Below, in pieces: positions 36,378-45,869 of a stretch of 64,000 nt of DNA. The stretch covers positions 3,100,001-3,164,000 of the forward strand of contig NZ_LS483250.1 in assembly GCF_900465055.1 (NCBI RefSeq), in the 5' to 3' direction. Under the pieces are notes generated by a model that saw only the letters and a program-made list of their open reading frames with translations, searched no databases and was not told the origin of the DNA. The translations under genes and the position numbers were made by a program. Source of the stretch: Moritella yayanosii. GTDB taxonomy: Bacteria > Pseudomonadota > Gammaproteobacteria > Enterobacterales > Moritellaceae. Within the stretch, counting starts at the first letter, position 1, and each line of letters begins with the position of its first letter.

Positions 36378-36603
36378 TTTTACACATAAATACCGTGGTG
36401 TAAGATTCTTTTCCACATATTCTAAAATCGTGAAATAACTTTTGATCTTACGCGTTATTTGTGTAAGTGGTTGTTATTAAATGATTTTTAGTTGTAGACA
36501 TTAAGATCTTTACAGATTTTCTATTTTTTTGATCGTCATTGTTAACAGAGTTATCCACAGTTAGATCAAGATCTATGATCGAGTGGTTAAGATCTGATCG
36601 CGA
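36378..36603. promoter_or_regulatory. DnaA boxes and GATC cluster upstream of polA
   Basis: Three matches to TTWTNCACA lie on the plus strand (TTTTACACA 36378, TTTTCCACA 36409, TTATCCACA 36551), with one near-match on the minus strand (36460-36468). Eight GATC sites fall between 36444 and 36602, five within 40 bp at the end. The stretch is AT-rich. DnaA control of polA has been described in E. coli, the simplest reading; it also resembles a small origin-like region. The rest of 36295-36691 shows nothing else. Confidence 0.55.
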
Positions 36604-36691
36604 GATATATTTTAATCATCAACATAGCGTGAATTAGCGGCTTGTGGCATGCTTAGTCTATCCATCATTTAATTCATTGAGTTTAATTTTT

Positions 36692-39487
36692 ATGTCTACG
36701 ATCCCTAACAATCCCCTTGTGCTTGTCGATGGCTCTTCGTATCTGTTTCGTGCTTTCTATTCGCCTCCGCATTTAACCAATGCTGAAGGTATGGCAACGG
36801 GCGCTGTGTATGGTGTCGTTAACATGTTAAAGAGTTTATTAACCCAGTTTGACCCTAGCCATATCGCGGTGATCTTCGATGCCAAAGGTCCGACCTTCCG
36901 TAATGAAATGTACCCAGAATATAAAGCTAATCGTCCACCGATGCCGGATGATCTCCGTTGTCAGATCGAGCCTGTGCATAACGCTGTTAAAGCACTGGGT
37001 TTACCGCTGATCTGTATTTCGGGTGTGGAAGCCGATGATGTGATCGGTACGATCGCTAAACAAGCCAGTGCCGCAGGTCGGGCTGTATTGATCAGTACCG
37101 GCGATAAAGATATGGCGCAGTTGGTTGATGAGAATGTCACGTTGATCAACACCATGACGGATACGGTGTTAGATCCACAAGGCGTTGAAGAAAAATTTGG
37201 TGTGCCGCCAGAGTTGATCATTGATCTGTTAGCACTCATGGGGGATACGGCCGATAATATACCGGGTGTACCGGGTGTCGGCGAAAAAACCGCATTAGGT
37301 CTATTGCAGGGATTGGGTAGTATTAAGGATATCTACAAAAACTTAGAGGGTATTGCCCCTTTAGGTTTCCGTGGTTCGAAAACGCTGGCTAAAAAGATGA
37401 TCGAACATCAAGACAGTGCTGAAATGTCTTATGCATTAGCCACGATCAAACTCGATGTTGAAACTGGTGTAACCCTTGATGATCTGGCGATCGCAGAAAC
37501 AGATACCGATGCATTGGCTGAGTTATACCAGCAGATGGGCTTTAAACGTTGGTTAGCGGCGTTATTAGATGGTGCTGATGCAACTAAACATGTGTATGCG
37601 GGTAAAGCAGCAAAAGCGAGTTCAGCGGCAAGTGAGTCTGGCCGTGATGACGTTGTTGCGCCTTGCACAATCGATCGCAGCAACTACGAAACTATTTTAA
37701 CCCAAGCAGATTTTGATCGTTGGTTAGAGAAGTTACAAAAAGCCGATCTGTTTGCACTGGATATTGAAACCACCAGTCTTAATTATATACAAGCTGAGTT
37801 AGTGGGTCTGTCATTTGCCGTTGCAGAAGGCGAAGCCGCTTATTTACCGGTTGCCCATGATTATTTAGATGCACCAGAGCAATTAGATCGTGACCATGTA
37901 TTAGCGTCATTAAAAACATTGCTTGAAGACAGTAATGCCAAAAAAGTTGGTCAAAATTTAAAATACGACAAATCAGTGTTAGCAAACTACGGCATTAACT
38001 TAGCGGGTATTGCGTATGACACCATGATTGAATCGTACGTTTATAACAGTATCGCCACGCGTCATGATATGGACAGTTTAGCGGATAAATACTTAGGTCA
38101 TAAAACCATTAGCTTTGAAGATATCGCCGGTAAAGGTAAAAAACAATTAACCTTTAACCAGATTGAATTAGAGCAAGCTGCACCGTATGCAGCAGAAAAT
38201 GCCGATGTGACGTTACGTTTACACCATGTATTGTGGAAGAAAATTGAAGCAGAGCCAACATTAGTGGCGTTGTTTAACGAGGTTGAATTACCACTAGTAA
38301 GTATTTTATCAACTGTTGAACGCCAAGGTGTATTGATTGATAAATCAAAACTCGATGCGCAAAGTGTTGAACTAGGTTCTCGCATGCTAGAGCTGGAAGC
38401 GCAAGCCCACGAAATTGCCGAGCAACCATTTAACCTGAGTTCGCCAAAACAACTGCAAGAAATTCTGTTTGTGAAAATGGAATTGCCAGTGATCAAGAAA
38501 ACGCCAAAAGGTGCCGCGTCGACAGCCGAAGACGTGTTACAAGAACTGGCACTAAATTATCCATTACCAAAAATCATCTTAGAATACCGCAGTTTAAGTA
38601 AACTAAAATCAACCTATACCGACAAACTACCCACCTTGATTGAAGAAAAAACCGGTCGGGTGCATACCTCTTATCACCAAGCGGTTACTGCGACAGGGCG
38701 TTTATCATCAAGCGATCCAAATCTACAGAACATTCCTGTGCGTGCGGGGGAAGGTCGACGTATCCGTCAGGCATTTATTCCAGAAGCGGGTTATAAATAT
38801 GTGGCAGTGGATTACAGCCAAATTGAATTACGTATTATGGCACATTTATCCCAAGATAAAGGGCTGCTAACGGCGTTCTCGGAAGGTAAAGATATTCACC
38901 GCGCAACAGCAGCGGAAGTATTCTCTGTTGAGCTTGATGCAGTCACCAGTGATCAACGTCGTAGTGCCAAAGCGATTAACTTCGGGCTTATTTATGGCAT
39001 GAGTGCATTCGGCTTAGGTCGTCAGTTAAACATCCCTCAAAAAGAAGCCAAGCAATATATGATGCGCTATTTCGAGCGTTACCCAGGTGTATTAACCTAC
39101 ATGGACGAAACGCGTAAAGTGGCTAAAGATAAGGGTTACGTTGAAACGTTATTAGGCCGACGTTTATATCTACCAGAAATTAACGCGCGTAATAAAATGC
39201 GCCAAATGGCGGCTGAACGTGCGGCGATCAACGCACCAATGCAAGGTACCGCCTCTGACATTATCAAAAAAGCGATGATTAATGTTGCCGGTTGGATGGA
39301 GACTGTAGAAACAGATTCTATTCGTATGCTTATGCAGGTGCACGATGAATTAGTCTTCGAAATTAAAGAAGAACATGTTGAAGCTTATGTTGTGAAGATT
39401 AAAGAACTGATGGCGGCGGCAATGTCGTTAGATGTACCACTGCTTGCTGAAGCGGGCGTGGGTAATAACTGGGATGAAGCGCATTAA
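36692..39487 (+). CDS. polA: DNA polymerase I
   Basis: A 931-residue enzyme with all three activities. The 5'-3' exonuclease is residues 1-300 ([22 protein letters not shown]). The proofreading domain has its metal ligands ([29 protein letters not shown]). The polymerase domain has [12 protein letters not shown] and QVHDELVFE. The length fits the family (928 in E. coli). The start at 36692 matches the conserved N-terminus; an upstream in-frame start adds 16 unrelated residues. No strong ribosome site is visible. Confidence 0.97.
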   Translation: MSTIPNNPLVLVDGSSYLFRAFYSPPHLTNAEGMATGAVYGVVNMLKSLLTQFDPSHIAVIFDAKGPTFRNEMYPEYKANRPPMPDDLRCQIEPVHNAVKALGLPLICISGVEADDVIGTIAKQASAAGRAVLISTGDKDMAQLVDENVTLINTMTDTVLDPQGVEEKFGVPPELIIDLLALMGDTADNIPGVPGVGEKTALGLLQGLGSIKDIYKNLEGIAPLGFRGSKTLAKKMIEHQDSAEMSYALATIKLDVETGVTLDDLAIAETDTDALAELYQQMGFKRWLAALLDGADATKHVYAGKAAKASSAASESGRDDVVAPCTIDRSNYETILTQADFDRWLEKLQKADLFALDIETTSLNYIQAELVGLSFAVAEGEAAYLPVAHDYLDAPEQLDRDHVLASLKTLLEDSNAKKVGQNLKYDKSVLANYGINLAGIAYDTMIESYVYNSIATRHDMDSLADKYLGHKTISFEDIAGKGKKQLTFNQIELEQAAPYAAENADVTLRLHHVLWKKIEAEPTLVALFNEVELPLVSILSTVERQGVLIDKSKLDAQSVELGSRMLELEAQAHEIAEQPFNLSSPKQLQEILFVKMELPVIKKTPKGAASTAEDVLQELALNYPLPKIILEYRSLSKLKSTYTDKLPTLIEEKTGRVHTSYHQAVTATGRLSSSDPNLQNIPVRAGEGRRIRQAFIPEAGYKYVAVDYSQIELRIMAHLSQDKGLLTAFSEGKDIHRATAAEVFSVELDAVTSDQRRSAKAINFGLIYGMSAFGLGRQLNIPQKEAKQYMMRYFERYPGVLTYMDETRKVAKDKGYVETLLGRRLYLPEINARNKMRQMAAERAAINAPMQGTASDIIKKAMINVAGWMETVETDSIRMLMQVHDELVFEIKEEHVEAYVVKIKELMAAAMSLDVPLLAEAGVGNNWDEAH

Positions 39488-39548
39488 TGTCTAATGCAGC
39501 GCTGATTAAACGCTAATCGACTCCAATTATTAAATTAAGCAGGAAATT

Positions 39549-39580
39549 AAAACCAGTCTTAGGGCTGGTTTTGTTGTTTT
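39549..39580 (+). terminator. Terminator of polA
   Basis: AAAACCAG / CTGGTTTT around an 8-base loop is followed by GTTGTTTTT. Confidence 0.8.
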
Positions 39581-39680
39581 TATACATAAAACAACGCTCC
39601 AGGTGCGCTCTGTCACAAAAAATGTAACTAAATAACGTATTTTACTTTCGGTGGAAATAAGTTTGCCGTATATTAGTGGG

Positions 39681-39777
39681 GTAGGGTATAGAGGTTCGAA
39701 ATTATATTTCAAATCTTTTGTTTCAAATTGAATTTATTATTCATCGCCACGTCACGTTTTGACGAGGCGTTTTTTTT
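39681..39777 (+). ncRNA. spf: Spot 42 sRNA
   Basis: The 5' end GTAGGGTATAGAGG is nearly the E. coli Spot 42 start (GTAGGGTACAGAGG). After an AT-rich middle it ends in CGCC-A-CGTCA / TGACG-A-GGCG followed by T8. TATATT at 39669-39674 is the -10. It lies between polA and engB, exactly as in E. coli. Spot 42 is an Hfq sRNA repressing secondary-carbon genes and is itself repressed by CRP-cAMP; I did not find a convincing CRP site here. Confidence 0.9.
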
Positions 39778-39798
39778 GCCTAAAATTCAGAGTTCGAA

Positions 39799-40461
39799 CT
39801 AGTCTTCGTTATCGTCGTCACTGGTAATGCCTGTTGCTGGTTCTAAAGCATACCATTCGCATAGTTTGTTTTTCAGTACATCGATGCCGGTATGTTTCAA
39901 TGATGAGAAGGGTGCTACTGTGACGTCACCACCAAATTCTTTTACGGCTTCTTTTACTTCTTTAACGGTTTTACTGCGCACGCCTTGTTTTAACTTATCT
40001 GCTTTGGTTAATAGCGCCATCACCGGGATATCAGAGTCGATTGCCCACAGAATTAATTGTTTATCCAGATCTTTTAATGGGTGACGAATATCCATTAATA
40101 CCACGATGCCTTTTAATGACTGGCGTTTTTGTAGGTACTCACCTAAGGCTTTCTGCCATTTTTTCTTTACTTCAAAAGGTACTTTAGCAAAACCGTAACC
40201 GGGTAAATCGATGAGGCGTTTGCCTTCTTCGATTTCAAAGACATTGATAAGTTGTGTACGGCCAGGGGTTTTACTGGTTCTCGCTAAGCTTTTTTGGCGT
40301 GTTAGCGTGTTCAATGCACTTGATTTTCCTGCATTAGATCGCCCAGCGAAAGCAATTTCAATGCCCGAATCATCTGTTAGGTGACTAATGTCTGGCGCAC
40401 TAATCCTAAATGCAGCGTTTTCGAAGTGTATCTTTTTGTTATTCAATCTAATATCTCTCAT
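39799..40461 (-). CDS. engB: Ribosome-biogenesis GTPase EngB (YihA/YsxC)
   Basis: A 220-residue essential GTPase for 50S assembly. G1 is [13 protein letters not shown]3 DLPGYGFA, G4 TKADK. The N-terminal segment and acidic C-terminal tail (SDDDNED) are normal. It is divergent from the cytochrome c4 gene, as in many gammaproteobacteria. Confidence 0.96.
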   Translation of the reverse strand: MRDIRLNNKKIHFENAAFRISAPDISHLTDDSGIEIAFAGRSNAGKSSALNTLTRQKSLARTSKTPGRTQLINVFEIEEGKRLIDLPGYGFAKVPFEVKKKWQKALGEYLQKRQSLKGIVVLMDIRHPLKDLDKQLILWAIDSDIPVMALLTKADKLKQGVRSKTVKEVKEAVKEFGGDVTVAPFSSLKHTGIDVLKNKLCEWYALEPATGITSDDDNED

Positions 40462-40585
40462 TGAAATTGTGTTAAATGATTACTTTTTTTTGAAAATGTG
40501 TAAAATAGTCAAATAGAATAATAATAAGTGTAACATGTCACGCCGTGACATGGGATCGGAAGCTGAAAATAACAAGTGGAATGCT

Positions 40586-41209
40586 ATGAAAAGTCTTGTC
40601 TTATCTTTTGCAATGTTAATCGGATTAATGGGTACCGCTCAAGCTGCAGGGGATGCAGCTGCGGGTGAAGCTATTTCCGCTACATGTGCTGCGTGTCATG
40701 GTGCTGATGGTAATAGTCCAGCCAGTATCTATCCTAAATTAGCGGGGCAAAATGCGTCGTACATTGTTAAGCAGTTGAAAGATTTTCAACTGGCGATGCA
40801 AACCGGTGGAGAACAGGGTCGTAATGATCCAACCATGATGGGTATGTCGGCAATGTTAACTGAACAAAACATCCAGGATCTGGCGGCGTTTTACGCGTCG
40901 AAAACCATGAAACCTGAAGAAACACCTGAAGACGTGGTTGCTGCTGGTGAATTATTGTACCGTGGTGGCGATATCGAACGTGGCATTACGGCTTGTGCCG
41001 CATGTCATGGCCCTCGTGGTAATGGCAGTGAAACGGCTAAGTTCCCGAAAATATCTAGCCAACATGCCGATTATATTAAAGCGCAACTAGAGAAATTTAG
41101 TAGCCAAGAACGTGCAAATGACCTAAACGGCATGATGCATGATATCGCATATAAAATGAAACCAGCAGATATGGAAATGATTTCTAAATATCTAGGTGGT
41201 CTTCACTAA
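40586..41209 (+). CDS. Cytochrome c4, dihaem
   Basis: A 207-residue periplasmic electron carrier with signal peptide (about 1-20, ending AQA) and two cytochrome c domains. Each has CAACHG (residues about 36 and 131) and a Met-bearing segment as sixth ligand (TMMGMSA; NGMMHDI). It likely feeds terminal oxidases or denitrification enzymes. The ATG at 40586 begins the signal peptide; the longer frame from 40535 starts with a polar, unlikely leader. It needs the Ccm haem lyase, not in this window. Confidence 0.93.
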   Translation: MKSLVLSFAMLIGLMGTAQAAGDAAAGEAISATCAACHGADGNSPASIYPKLAGQNASYIVKQLKDFQLAMQTGGEQGRNDPTMMGMSAMLTEQNIQDLAAFYASKTMKPEETPEDVVAAGELLYRGGDIERGITACAACHGPRGNGSETAKFPKISSQHADYIKAQLEKFSSQERANDLNGMMHDIAYKMKPADMEMISKYLGGLH

Positions 41210-41244
41210 TCATGTTTGTTTAGTGAATTCATTTTAATATCGTC

Positions 41245-41275
41245 AAAAACTCAGCTTCGGCTGAGTTTTTTATTT
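41245..41275 (+). terminator. Terminator of cytochrome c4 gene
   Basis: ACTCAGC-TTCG-GCTGAGT, with a stable C(UUCG)G tetraloop, is preceded by A-run and followed by T6ATTTTT. Confidence 0.93.
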
Positions 41276-41479
41276 TTATCTTATCTAAATTATCTTTTTT
41301 CTTCCTTGCTTTTTTGGTAGTCTGCGCTCACTTAAAGAATTGCCTACTTATGTCCTTAATAAAGATCGGTAAATTGACTATCTTTAAATAAGGCGAAATA
41401 CGATACCCGCTAATTAGCAATGTTGTAAACAAGCTTATTGTGCACCTTGTTATTAGACAGATTTAAAACAGAGAAAACT

Positions 41480-42136
41480 ATGACTCGTAAAAGAAAAGAA
41501 CGTTCAGGCGGCCCGTTGGCTATTGCTAAATCAGATCGTAAAAAACGTGAAACCAATACCCAAGCGGTAGAAGCACGCAAGCACAAACGTTTAAAAAAGC
41601 GTAAAGGTTTAGTATCAGGTAATAAAACCACTGAAGCTGTAAAAGGCAAAAAAGGCACGGGTGGTTCACGTAAGTCTGGCGATCCAAGAGTGGGCAGTAA
41701 AGCACCGATTCAATTGCTAACGACACCGACACCAGTTGCACAACCTGCGATTATTAAAGTGAAACAACCTAAAGCTGAAGTTAAGCCTGTGGCACCAGTA
41801 TTAACGTTTGAGCAAGAGCTTGATAAGTTAGAAAATGATGCACGCTTAAGTGGTCTATTGCTCCGTTTAGATAACAATGAAGTGTTAAATAGTGATGATC
41901 AAGATTATGTCGATCAAGGTGTGGAACGTCATCAATTCTTACTTGAAGAACTTGGTTATGCTGATGATGAAGAGTTTGAAGAAGATTACGACGAAGATGA
42001 GTGGGATGAAGAGATGATGGCAGAACTTGATGCTAAAGCACTGCACACTAATCATGAAAAATTATCGGAAGATGAGTTATATGAACGCTTCTTAGCAACA
42101 GAGAAGATGTTAAAGAATAACGACGCTGAGGGCTAA
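41480..42136 (+). CDS. yihI: Der GTPase-activating protein YihI
   Basis: A 218-residue cytoplasmic protein. Its basic, disordered N-terminal half (MTRKRKERSGGPLA; RKHKRLKKRKGLVSG) and acidic helical C-terminal half (FEQELDKLENDARLSGLL; EEDYDEDEWDEE) are typical of YihI. In E. coli it stimulates the GTPase Der to tune ribosome assembly. The start at 41480 matches the conserved MTRKRK. It is followed 2 bases later by the DUF2489 gene, so they are coupled. Confidence 0.92.
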   Translation: MTRKRKERSGGPLAIAKSDRKKRETNTQAVEARKHKRLKKRKGLVSGNKTTEAVKGKKGTGGSRKSGDPRVGSKAPIQLLTTPTPVAQPAIIKVKQPKAEVKPVAPVLTFEQELDKLENDARLSGLLLRLDNNEVLNSDDQDYVDQGVERHQFLLEELGYADDEEFEEDYDEDEWDEEMMAELDAKALHTNHEKLSEDELYERFLATEKMLKNNDAEG

Positions 42137-42138
42137 TA

Positions 42139-42603
42139 ATGCAAGCGAGTTGGATGATATTAATCGGCATAGGATGCCTGATCATTCTGGCATTAGCAGT
42201 GTATGCAGGACGTTTACTGTATCGTGTGAAAGCACAACAAGTGCAGCAGCTTAAGCAACAAAACGAAGCCATTGCTGCCCGTAAAGTCCGTATCACTGAA
42301 AGTGTACAGATCATTGCCAAAGCAATGGGACGTGAAGAATGTGATCTGTCAGAAGGCGCGATTCGTATTAGTAAGTTACTGGCGGCTATTCCAGCTGCTA
42401 AACCTGTGGATCTGACGCAGCAATATCCTGATTTACATGCATTTTATGACAAAATAAAACATATGCCGATCATGGATGCTCGCAGTGAATTATCAAAAAA
42501 AGCCCGTATGCAATTCGACTTAGATCGTTTTCGTTTTGAAGGCGAATATGCAGAACGTGTGCAACAAGACGTAGCACGTTTAACGACGTTTGAATGTAAA
42601 TGA
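42139..42603 (+). CDS. DUF2489 membrane protein
   Basis: A 154-residue protein with one N-terminal transmembrane helix (about 5-27) then a cytoplasmic helical domain (AARKVRITESVQIIAKAMG, CDLSEGAIRISKLL). This matches DUF2489, consistently found between yihI and hemN. No function is known. Confidence 0.88.
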   Translation: MQASWMILIGIGCLIILALAVYAGRLLYRVKAQQVQQLKQQNEAIAARKVRITESVQIIAKAMGREECDLSEGAIRISKLLAAIPAAKPVDLTQQYPDLHAFYDKIKHMPIMDARSELSKKARMQFDLDRFRFEGEYAERVQQDVARLTTFECK

Positions 42604-42695
42604 ATAACGGTGTTAATCGTTAATATTATGATGTAAGACAAACAGCATGATGTTTATTTTCGGCATACTGCCGTAAGTTGTCTTAGGGGTTGAAT

Positions 42696-44069
42696 ATGCT
42701 AAATCAAAAATTAGTCTGGGATCAGGCTATGATCGAAAAATATAATTACAGTGGTCCAAGATATACATCTTATCCAACTGCGTTGGAATTTGATGAGTCT
42801 TTTGGTTATCAAGACTTTCGCTTTGCTTGTGATGAGTCGCCCGATAAGCCGTTGTCATTATACGTGCATATTCCTTTCTGCCATAAGCTTTGTTATTACT
42901 GTGGTTGTAACAAGGTTATTACTCGCCATCAGCATAAAGCCGATCAGTACCTTGATGTACTCGAGGCCGAGATCAAACAACAAGCACCGTTTTTCAAAAA
43001 TCGTAATGTATCGCAATTACATTGGGGTGGTGGTACGCCAACATTTTTAACGCAGCCACAAATTCAGCGTTTGATTGATGTGTTACGTGACAGTTTTAAT
43101 TTTGATGATGATGCTGAAATTTCGATTGAAGTTGATCCGCGTGAAATTGAACTGAGTACTATCGATTTATTAGCGGAAGTTGGCTTTAATCGTTTAAGTT
43201 TGGGTGTGCAAGATTTTGATAAAAAAGTGCAAGTCGCAGTAAACCGTGAGCAGGATGAAGAATTGATTTTCGCGATCATCAAACGGGCACATGAACTCGG
43301 CTTTAAATCGACCAATATTGATTTAATATATGGCTTGCCACATCAAACCAAAGCCACCTTTCATAAAACCTTAGAGCGTGTACTGGATTTAGATCCAGCC
43401 CGGTTAACTGTGTTTAATTATGCGCATTTACCAAGCTTGTTTGCTGGTCAGCGTAAAATGAAAGAAGAAGATATGCCATCACCGACAGAGCGTTTAGCGA
43501 TCTTAGAAGATTCAATAGCATTTTTAACTGACAACGGTTATCAATTTATCGGTATGGATCATTTTGCAAAACCGGATGATGAGCTAGCGGTTGCCCAGCG
43601 TAAAGGTATATTACACCGTAACTTCCAAGGTTATACGACGCAAGGTGAAAGTGACTTATTGGGTTTAGGTGTATCATCAATTAGCCAAATTGGTAATGCC
43701 TATTCGCAAAACCAAAAAGAGCTGAAAAAATATTATAAGCAAGTGGACGAACTTGGTCATGCGCAATGGCGTGGCGTTGGTTTGAATGAAGATGACTCTA
43801 TACGTCGTGCTGTGATCAAGCAATTGATGTGTAATTTTGAGCTGGATATGGACAAGATTGCAGAGACATTCAACCTTAATTTTGCCACTTACTTTGCTGA
43901 AGACATGAAGTTATTACAAACTTTCATTAACGATGAACTGGTTATTATTGAAGGTAATATGCTACAAGTAGCACCGAAAGGTAAACTATTGATCCGAAAT
44001 ATTTGTATGTGTTTCGATGTGTACTTACGTCAACGTGCACGTCAGCAACAGTTTTCTCGTGTGATCTAA
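42696..44069 (+). CDS. hemN: Oxygen-independent coproporphyrinogen-III oxidase
   Basis: A 457-residue radical-SAM enzyme that decarboxylates two propionates of coproporphyrinogen III without oxygen. The iron-sulfur motif is CHKLCYYCGC near residue 62. The N-terminal YNYSGPRYTSYPTALEF and HWGGGTPTFL are characteristic of true HemN. The C-terminal HemN domain is complete. ATG at 42696 with AGGGG upstream is preferred over an upstream TTG. It complements the early haem genes hemCD in this window and allows haem synthesis under anoxia. Confidence 0.96.
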   Translation: MLNQKLVWDQAMIEKYNYSGPRYTSYPTALEFDESFGYQDFRFACDESPDKPLSLYVHIPFCHKLCYYCGCNKVITRHQHKADQYLDVLEAEIKQQAPFFKNRNVSQLHWGGGTPTFLTQPQIQRLIDVLRDSFNFDDDAEISIEVDPREIELSTIDLLAEVGFNRLSLGVQDFDKKVQVAVNREQDEELIFAIIKRAHELGFKSTNIDLIYGLPHQTKATFHKTLERVLDLDPARLTVFNYAHLPSLFAGQRKMKEEDMPSPTERLAILEDSIAFLTDNGYQFIGMDHFAKPDDELAVAQRKGILHRNFQGYTTQGESDLLGLGVSSISQIGNAYSQNQKELKKYYKQVDELGHAQWRGVGLNEDDSIRRAVIKQLMCNFELDMDKIAETFNLNFATYFAEDMKLLQTFINDELVIIEGNMLQVAPKGKLLIRNICMCFDVYLRQRARQQQFSRVI

Positions 44070-44096
44070 TGTTGTCGAAAGATATGCGTTAATATG

Positions 44097-44120
44097 AAGG
44101 TACCTGAGGGTGCCTTTTTT
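44097..44120 (+). terminator. Terminator of hemN
   Basis: AAGGTACC-TGAG-GGTGCCTT (one G-T pair) is followed by TTTT. Confidence 0.8.
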
Positions 44121-44285
44121 AATGGTGCTTACTGTAAATTAGTATGCCAGATTTTCTGACTATAAAGTTAGTATTCATCAATTGATTTAATAGAAGATTA
44201 ATATACATAACTTGGTATGTATGTAATATTGCTCTTCAGTTATGTCATTTTATATTACTTATCAGAATATAAAAGATCACAAAAT

Positions 44286-44906
44286 ATGGAAAACGTGCCT
44301 ATGAAAGCGATAGTCGTTGATATTGACGATACGGTGTTAGACTTTGGTTCTCGGTTACGTGAGTTTGTTAATCATCAATATGATAAGCAAGTGACAGGCA
44401 AGCCATTAGCATGGGACCTATGCGAATGGTTGGGTATTAAAGAAGGCCAGGATGTTACAATATTAAAAGAGTTTGCATCTAGCTGGCAATTTGGTGCATT
44501 GGACGCATTGCCTGGCGCATCTCGGATCTTGACTAAGTTAATACAAGAAGGTTATGACATTTTCTGTATTACCGCGTGTAGTCGTGATCCCCAAGTCGAA
44601 GCGCTGCGTCGTGCAAACATGTACCATTGCTTTGGTAATATTTTTCAAGACATTTTCTTTGTTGAATTTGGTGAGTCAAAAGCCACTTACTTAAATAAAA
44701 TTAAAGAAACACACGAGATCCATGCTTTTGTTGATGATAAATATGCCAATCTAGTGGATGCGAAAAATGCCGGTGTTGAACACTGCATTATGATTAAACA
44801 ACCGCATAACAAAGTGTTTAGAGATAAAATCACTTGTGCGCACGATTGGTATGAGATTTCTTATATCATTCAAACATGGCATGATAAAACATGGTCGGTG
44901 CAGTAA
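44286..44906 (+). CDS. HAD-superfamily phosphatase/nucleotidase-like
   Basis: A 206-residue soluble protein with HAD motif I VVDIDDTVLDFG, motif II CITACSRD and a final acidic motif HAFVDDKYANLVDAK. The cap insertion is small and the layout is nearest the 5'-deoxyribonucleotidase (NT5C-like) group. The substrate is unknown. Starts at 44286 and 44301 (MKAIV) are both possible; the frame upstream to 44217 adds a hydrophobic stretch with no ribosome site and is unlikely. It stands alone. Confidence 0.75.
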   Translation: MENVPMKAIVVDIDDTVLDFGSRLREFVNHQYDKQVTGKPLAWDLCEWLGIKEGQDVTILKEFASSWQFGALDALPGASRILTKLIQEGYDIFCITACSRDPQVEALRRANMYHCFGNIFQDIFFVEFGESKATYLNKIKETHEIHAFVDDKYANLVDAKNAGVEHCIMIKQPHNKVFRDKITCAHDWYEISYIIQTWHDKTWSVQ

Positions 44907-45056
44907 GCTAAACTTGTTATTAGTGATGAAGCTCTCGGATATGCTATGTATTTGAGTTTTTCGATTTGTAGTTTTAATTAGTACTTATGACTTTCAGGTG
45001 AAAGTGGTACTATCTGTTTAATTAGGTAACTTAAATTGTGTGGGATATGAGCAATC

Positions 45057-45794
45057 ATGCAGCAACGACATACTGATATTATTAATCTTGTAAATGAAAA
45101 GGGACGTGCATCTGTTGGCGAAATGTCGAATAAGTTGGGTGTTTCAGAGGTTACGATCCGTCATGATCTGAACAAGTTAGAAAAAGAAGGTTTCATCCGT
45201 CGTGTTCATGGCGGTGCTACACCACATAATACCGATAACGTGTCTCATCGTATTACGGTCAATTATGAGCACAAGCGTAAAATGGCGATTTGTGCAGCAA
45301 GCCTTGTTGAACATGGTGAAACAGTGATGATCGAAGGCGGTAGTGCGAACGCATTATTGGCCAAAGAATTAGGTAAACGTAGTGACGTTACTATTATTAC
45401 ACCAAGTAGTTACATTGCGCATTTAATGAAAGAAACCGATGTTAAGATCATCGTGTTAGGTGGTCTTTACCAACATGAAAGTGAAAGCATGGTGGGCACC
45501 TTGACGCGCCTTTGTATTAAGCATACTCACTTCACCAAAGCTTTCTTAGGCATCGATGGTCTGCATCCAAATACTGGCTTTACCAGTCGTAATATGATGC
45601 GTGCTGATGTCGGTGTGGCTATCTTAGAGAAAGGTGCACAAAATATTGTGATCACGGACTCTTCTAAATTTGGTCAAGTTCACAATACGCCATTATATCA
45701 ATTCGATCAGGTTGATATGGTCATTACTGATGAAGATGCGTCGTTAGAATATGTAAATCTATTAGAAAAACATAACATTAAAGTCGTAAAATAA
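45057..45794 (+). CDS. DeoR/GlpR-family transcriptional regulator
   Basis: A 245-residue repressor type. The N-terminal winged helix-turn-helix RASVGEMSNKLGVSEVTIRHDLNKLEKEGFIRRVHGGA is DeoR-like (here split for reading: ASVGEMSNKLGVSEVTIRHD then LNKLEKEGFIRRVHGG). The C-terminal sugar-phosphate isomerase-like sensor has EGGSANALLAKEL, FLGIDGLHPNTGFTSRN and ITDSSKFGQV. The ligand should be a phosphosugar. No obvious target sugar genes adjoin it, so the regulon is unknown. Confidence 0.88.
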   Translation: MQQRHTDIINLVNEKGRASVGEMSNKLGVSEVTIRHDLNKLEKEGFIRRVHGGATPHNTDNVSHRITVNYEHKRKMAICAASLVEHGETVMIEGGSANALLAKELGKRSDVTIITPSSYIAHLMKETDVKIIVLGGLYQHESESMVGTLTRLCIKHTHFTKAFLGIDGLHPNTGFTSRNMMRADVGVAILEKGAQNIVITDSSKFGQVHNTPLYQFDQVDMVITDEDASLEYVNLLEKHNIKVVK

Positions 45795-45869
45795 TGCTCA
45801 TCTACGGCTGATTAAAGCTATGTGTTATGTTATATTATAACACCTGTTTACTGACCTCGTGTTGATATC

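Noticed and set aside
36378-36603. Calling this the chromosomal origin
   Set aside because: The gidA/mnmG-mioC or dnaA context expected for oriC is absent, so only DnaA boxes are reported.
39611-39640. CRP site for Spot 42
   Set aside because: TGTCACA and TGTAAC strings are present, but neither has a correctly spaced second half.
39530-39712. 60-residue minus-strand open frame between polA and engB
   Set aside because: It overlaps the polA terminator and the Spot 42 promoter and 5' end.
41210-41479. Expected csrC position between engB and yihI, as in E. coli
   Set aside because: I looked for GGA-loop hairpins and found none. The space holds only the cytochrome c4 terminator and the yihI leader.
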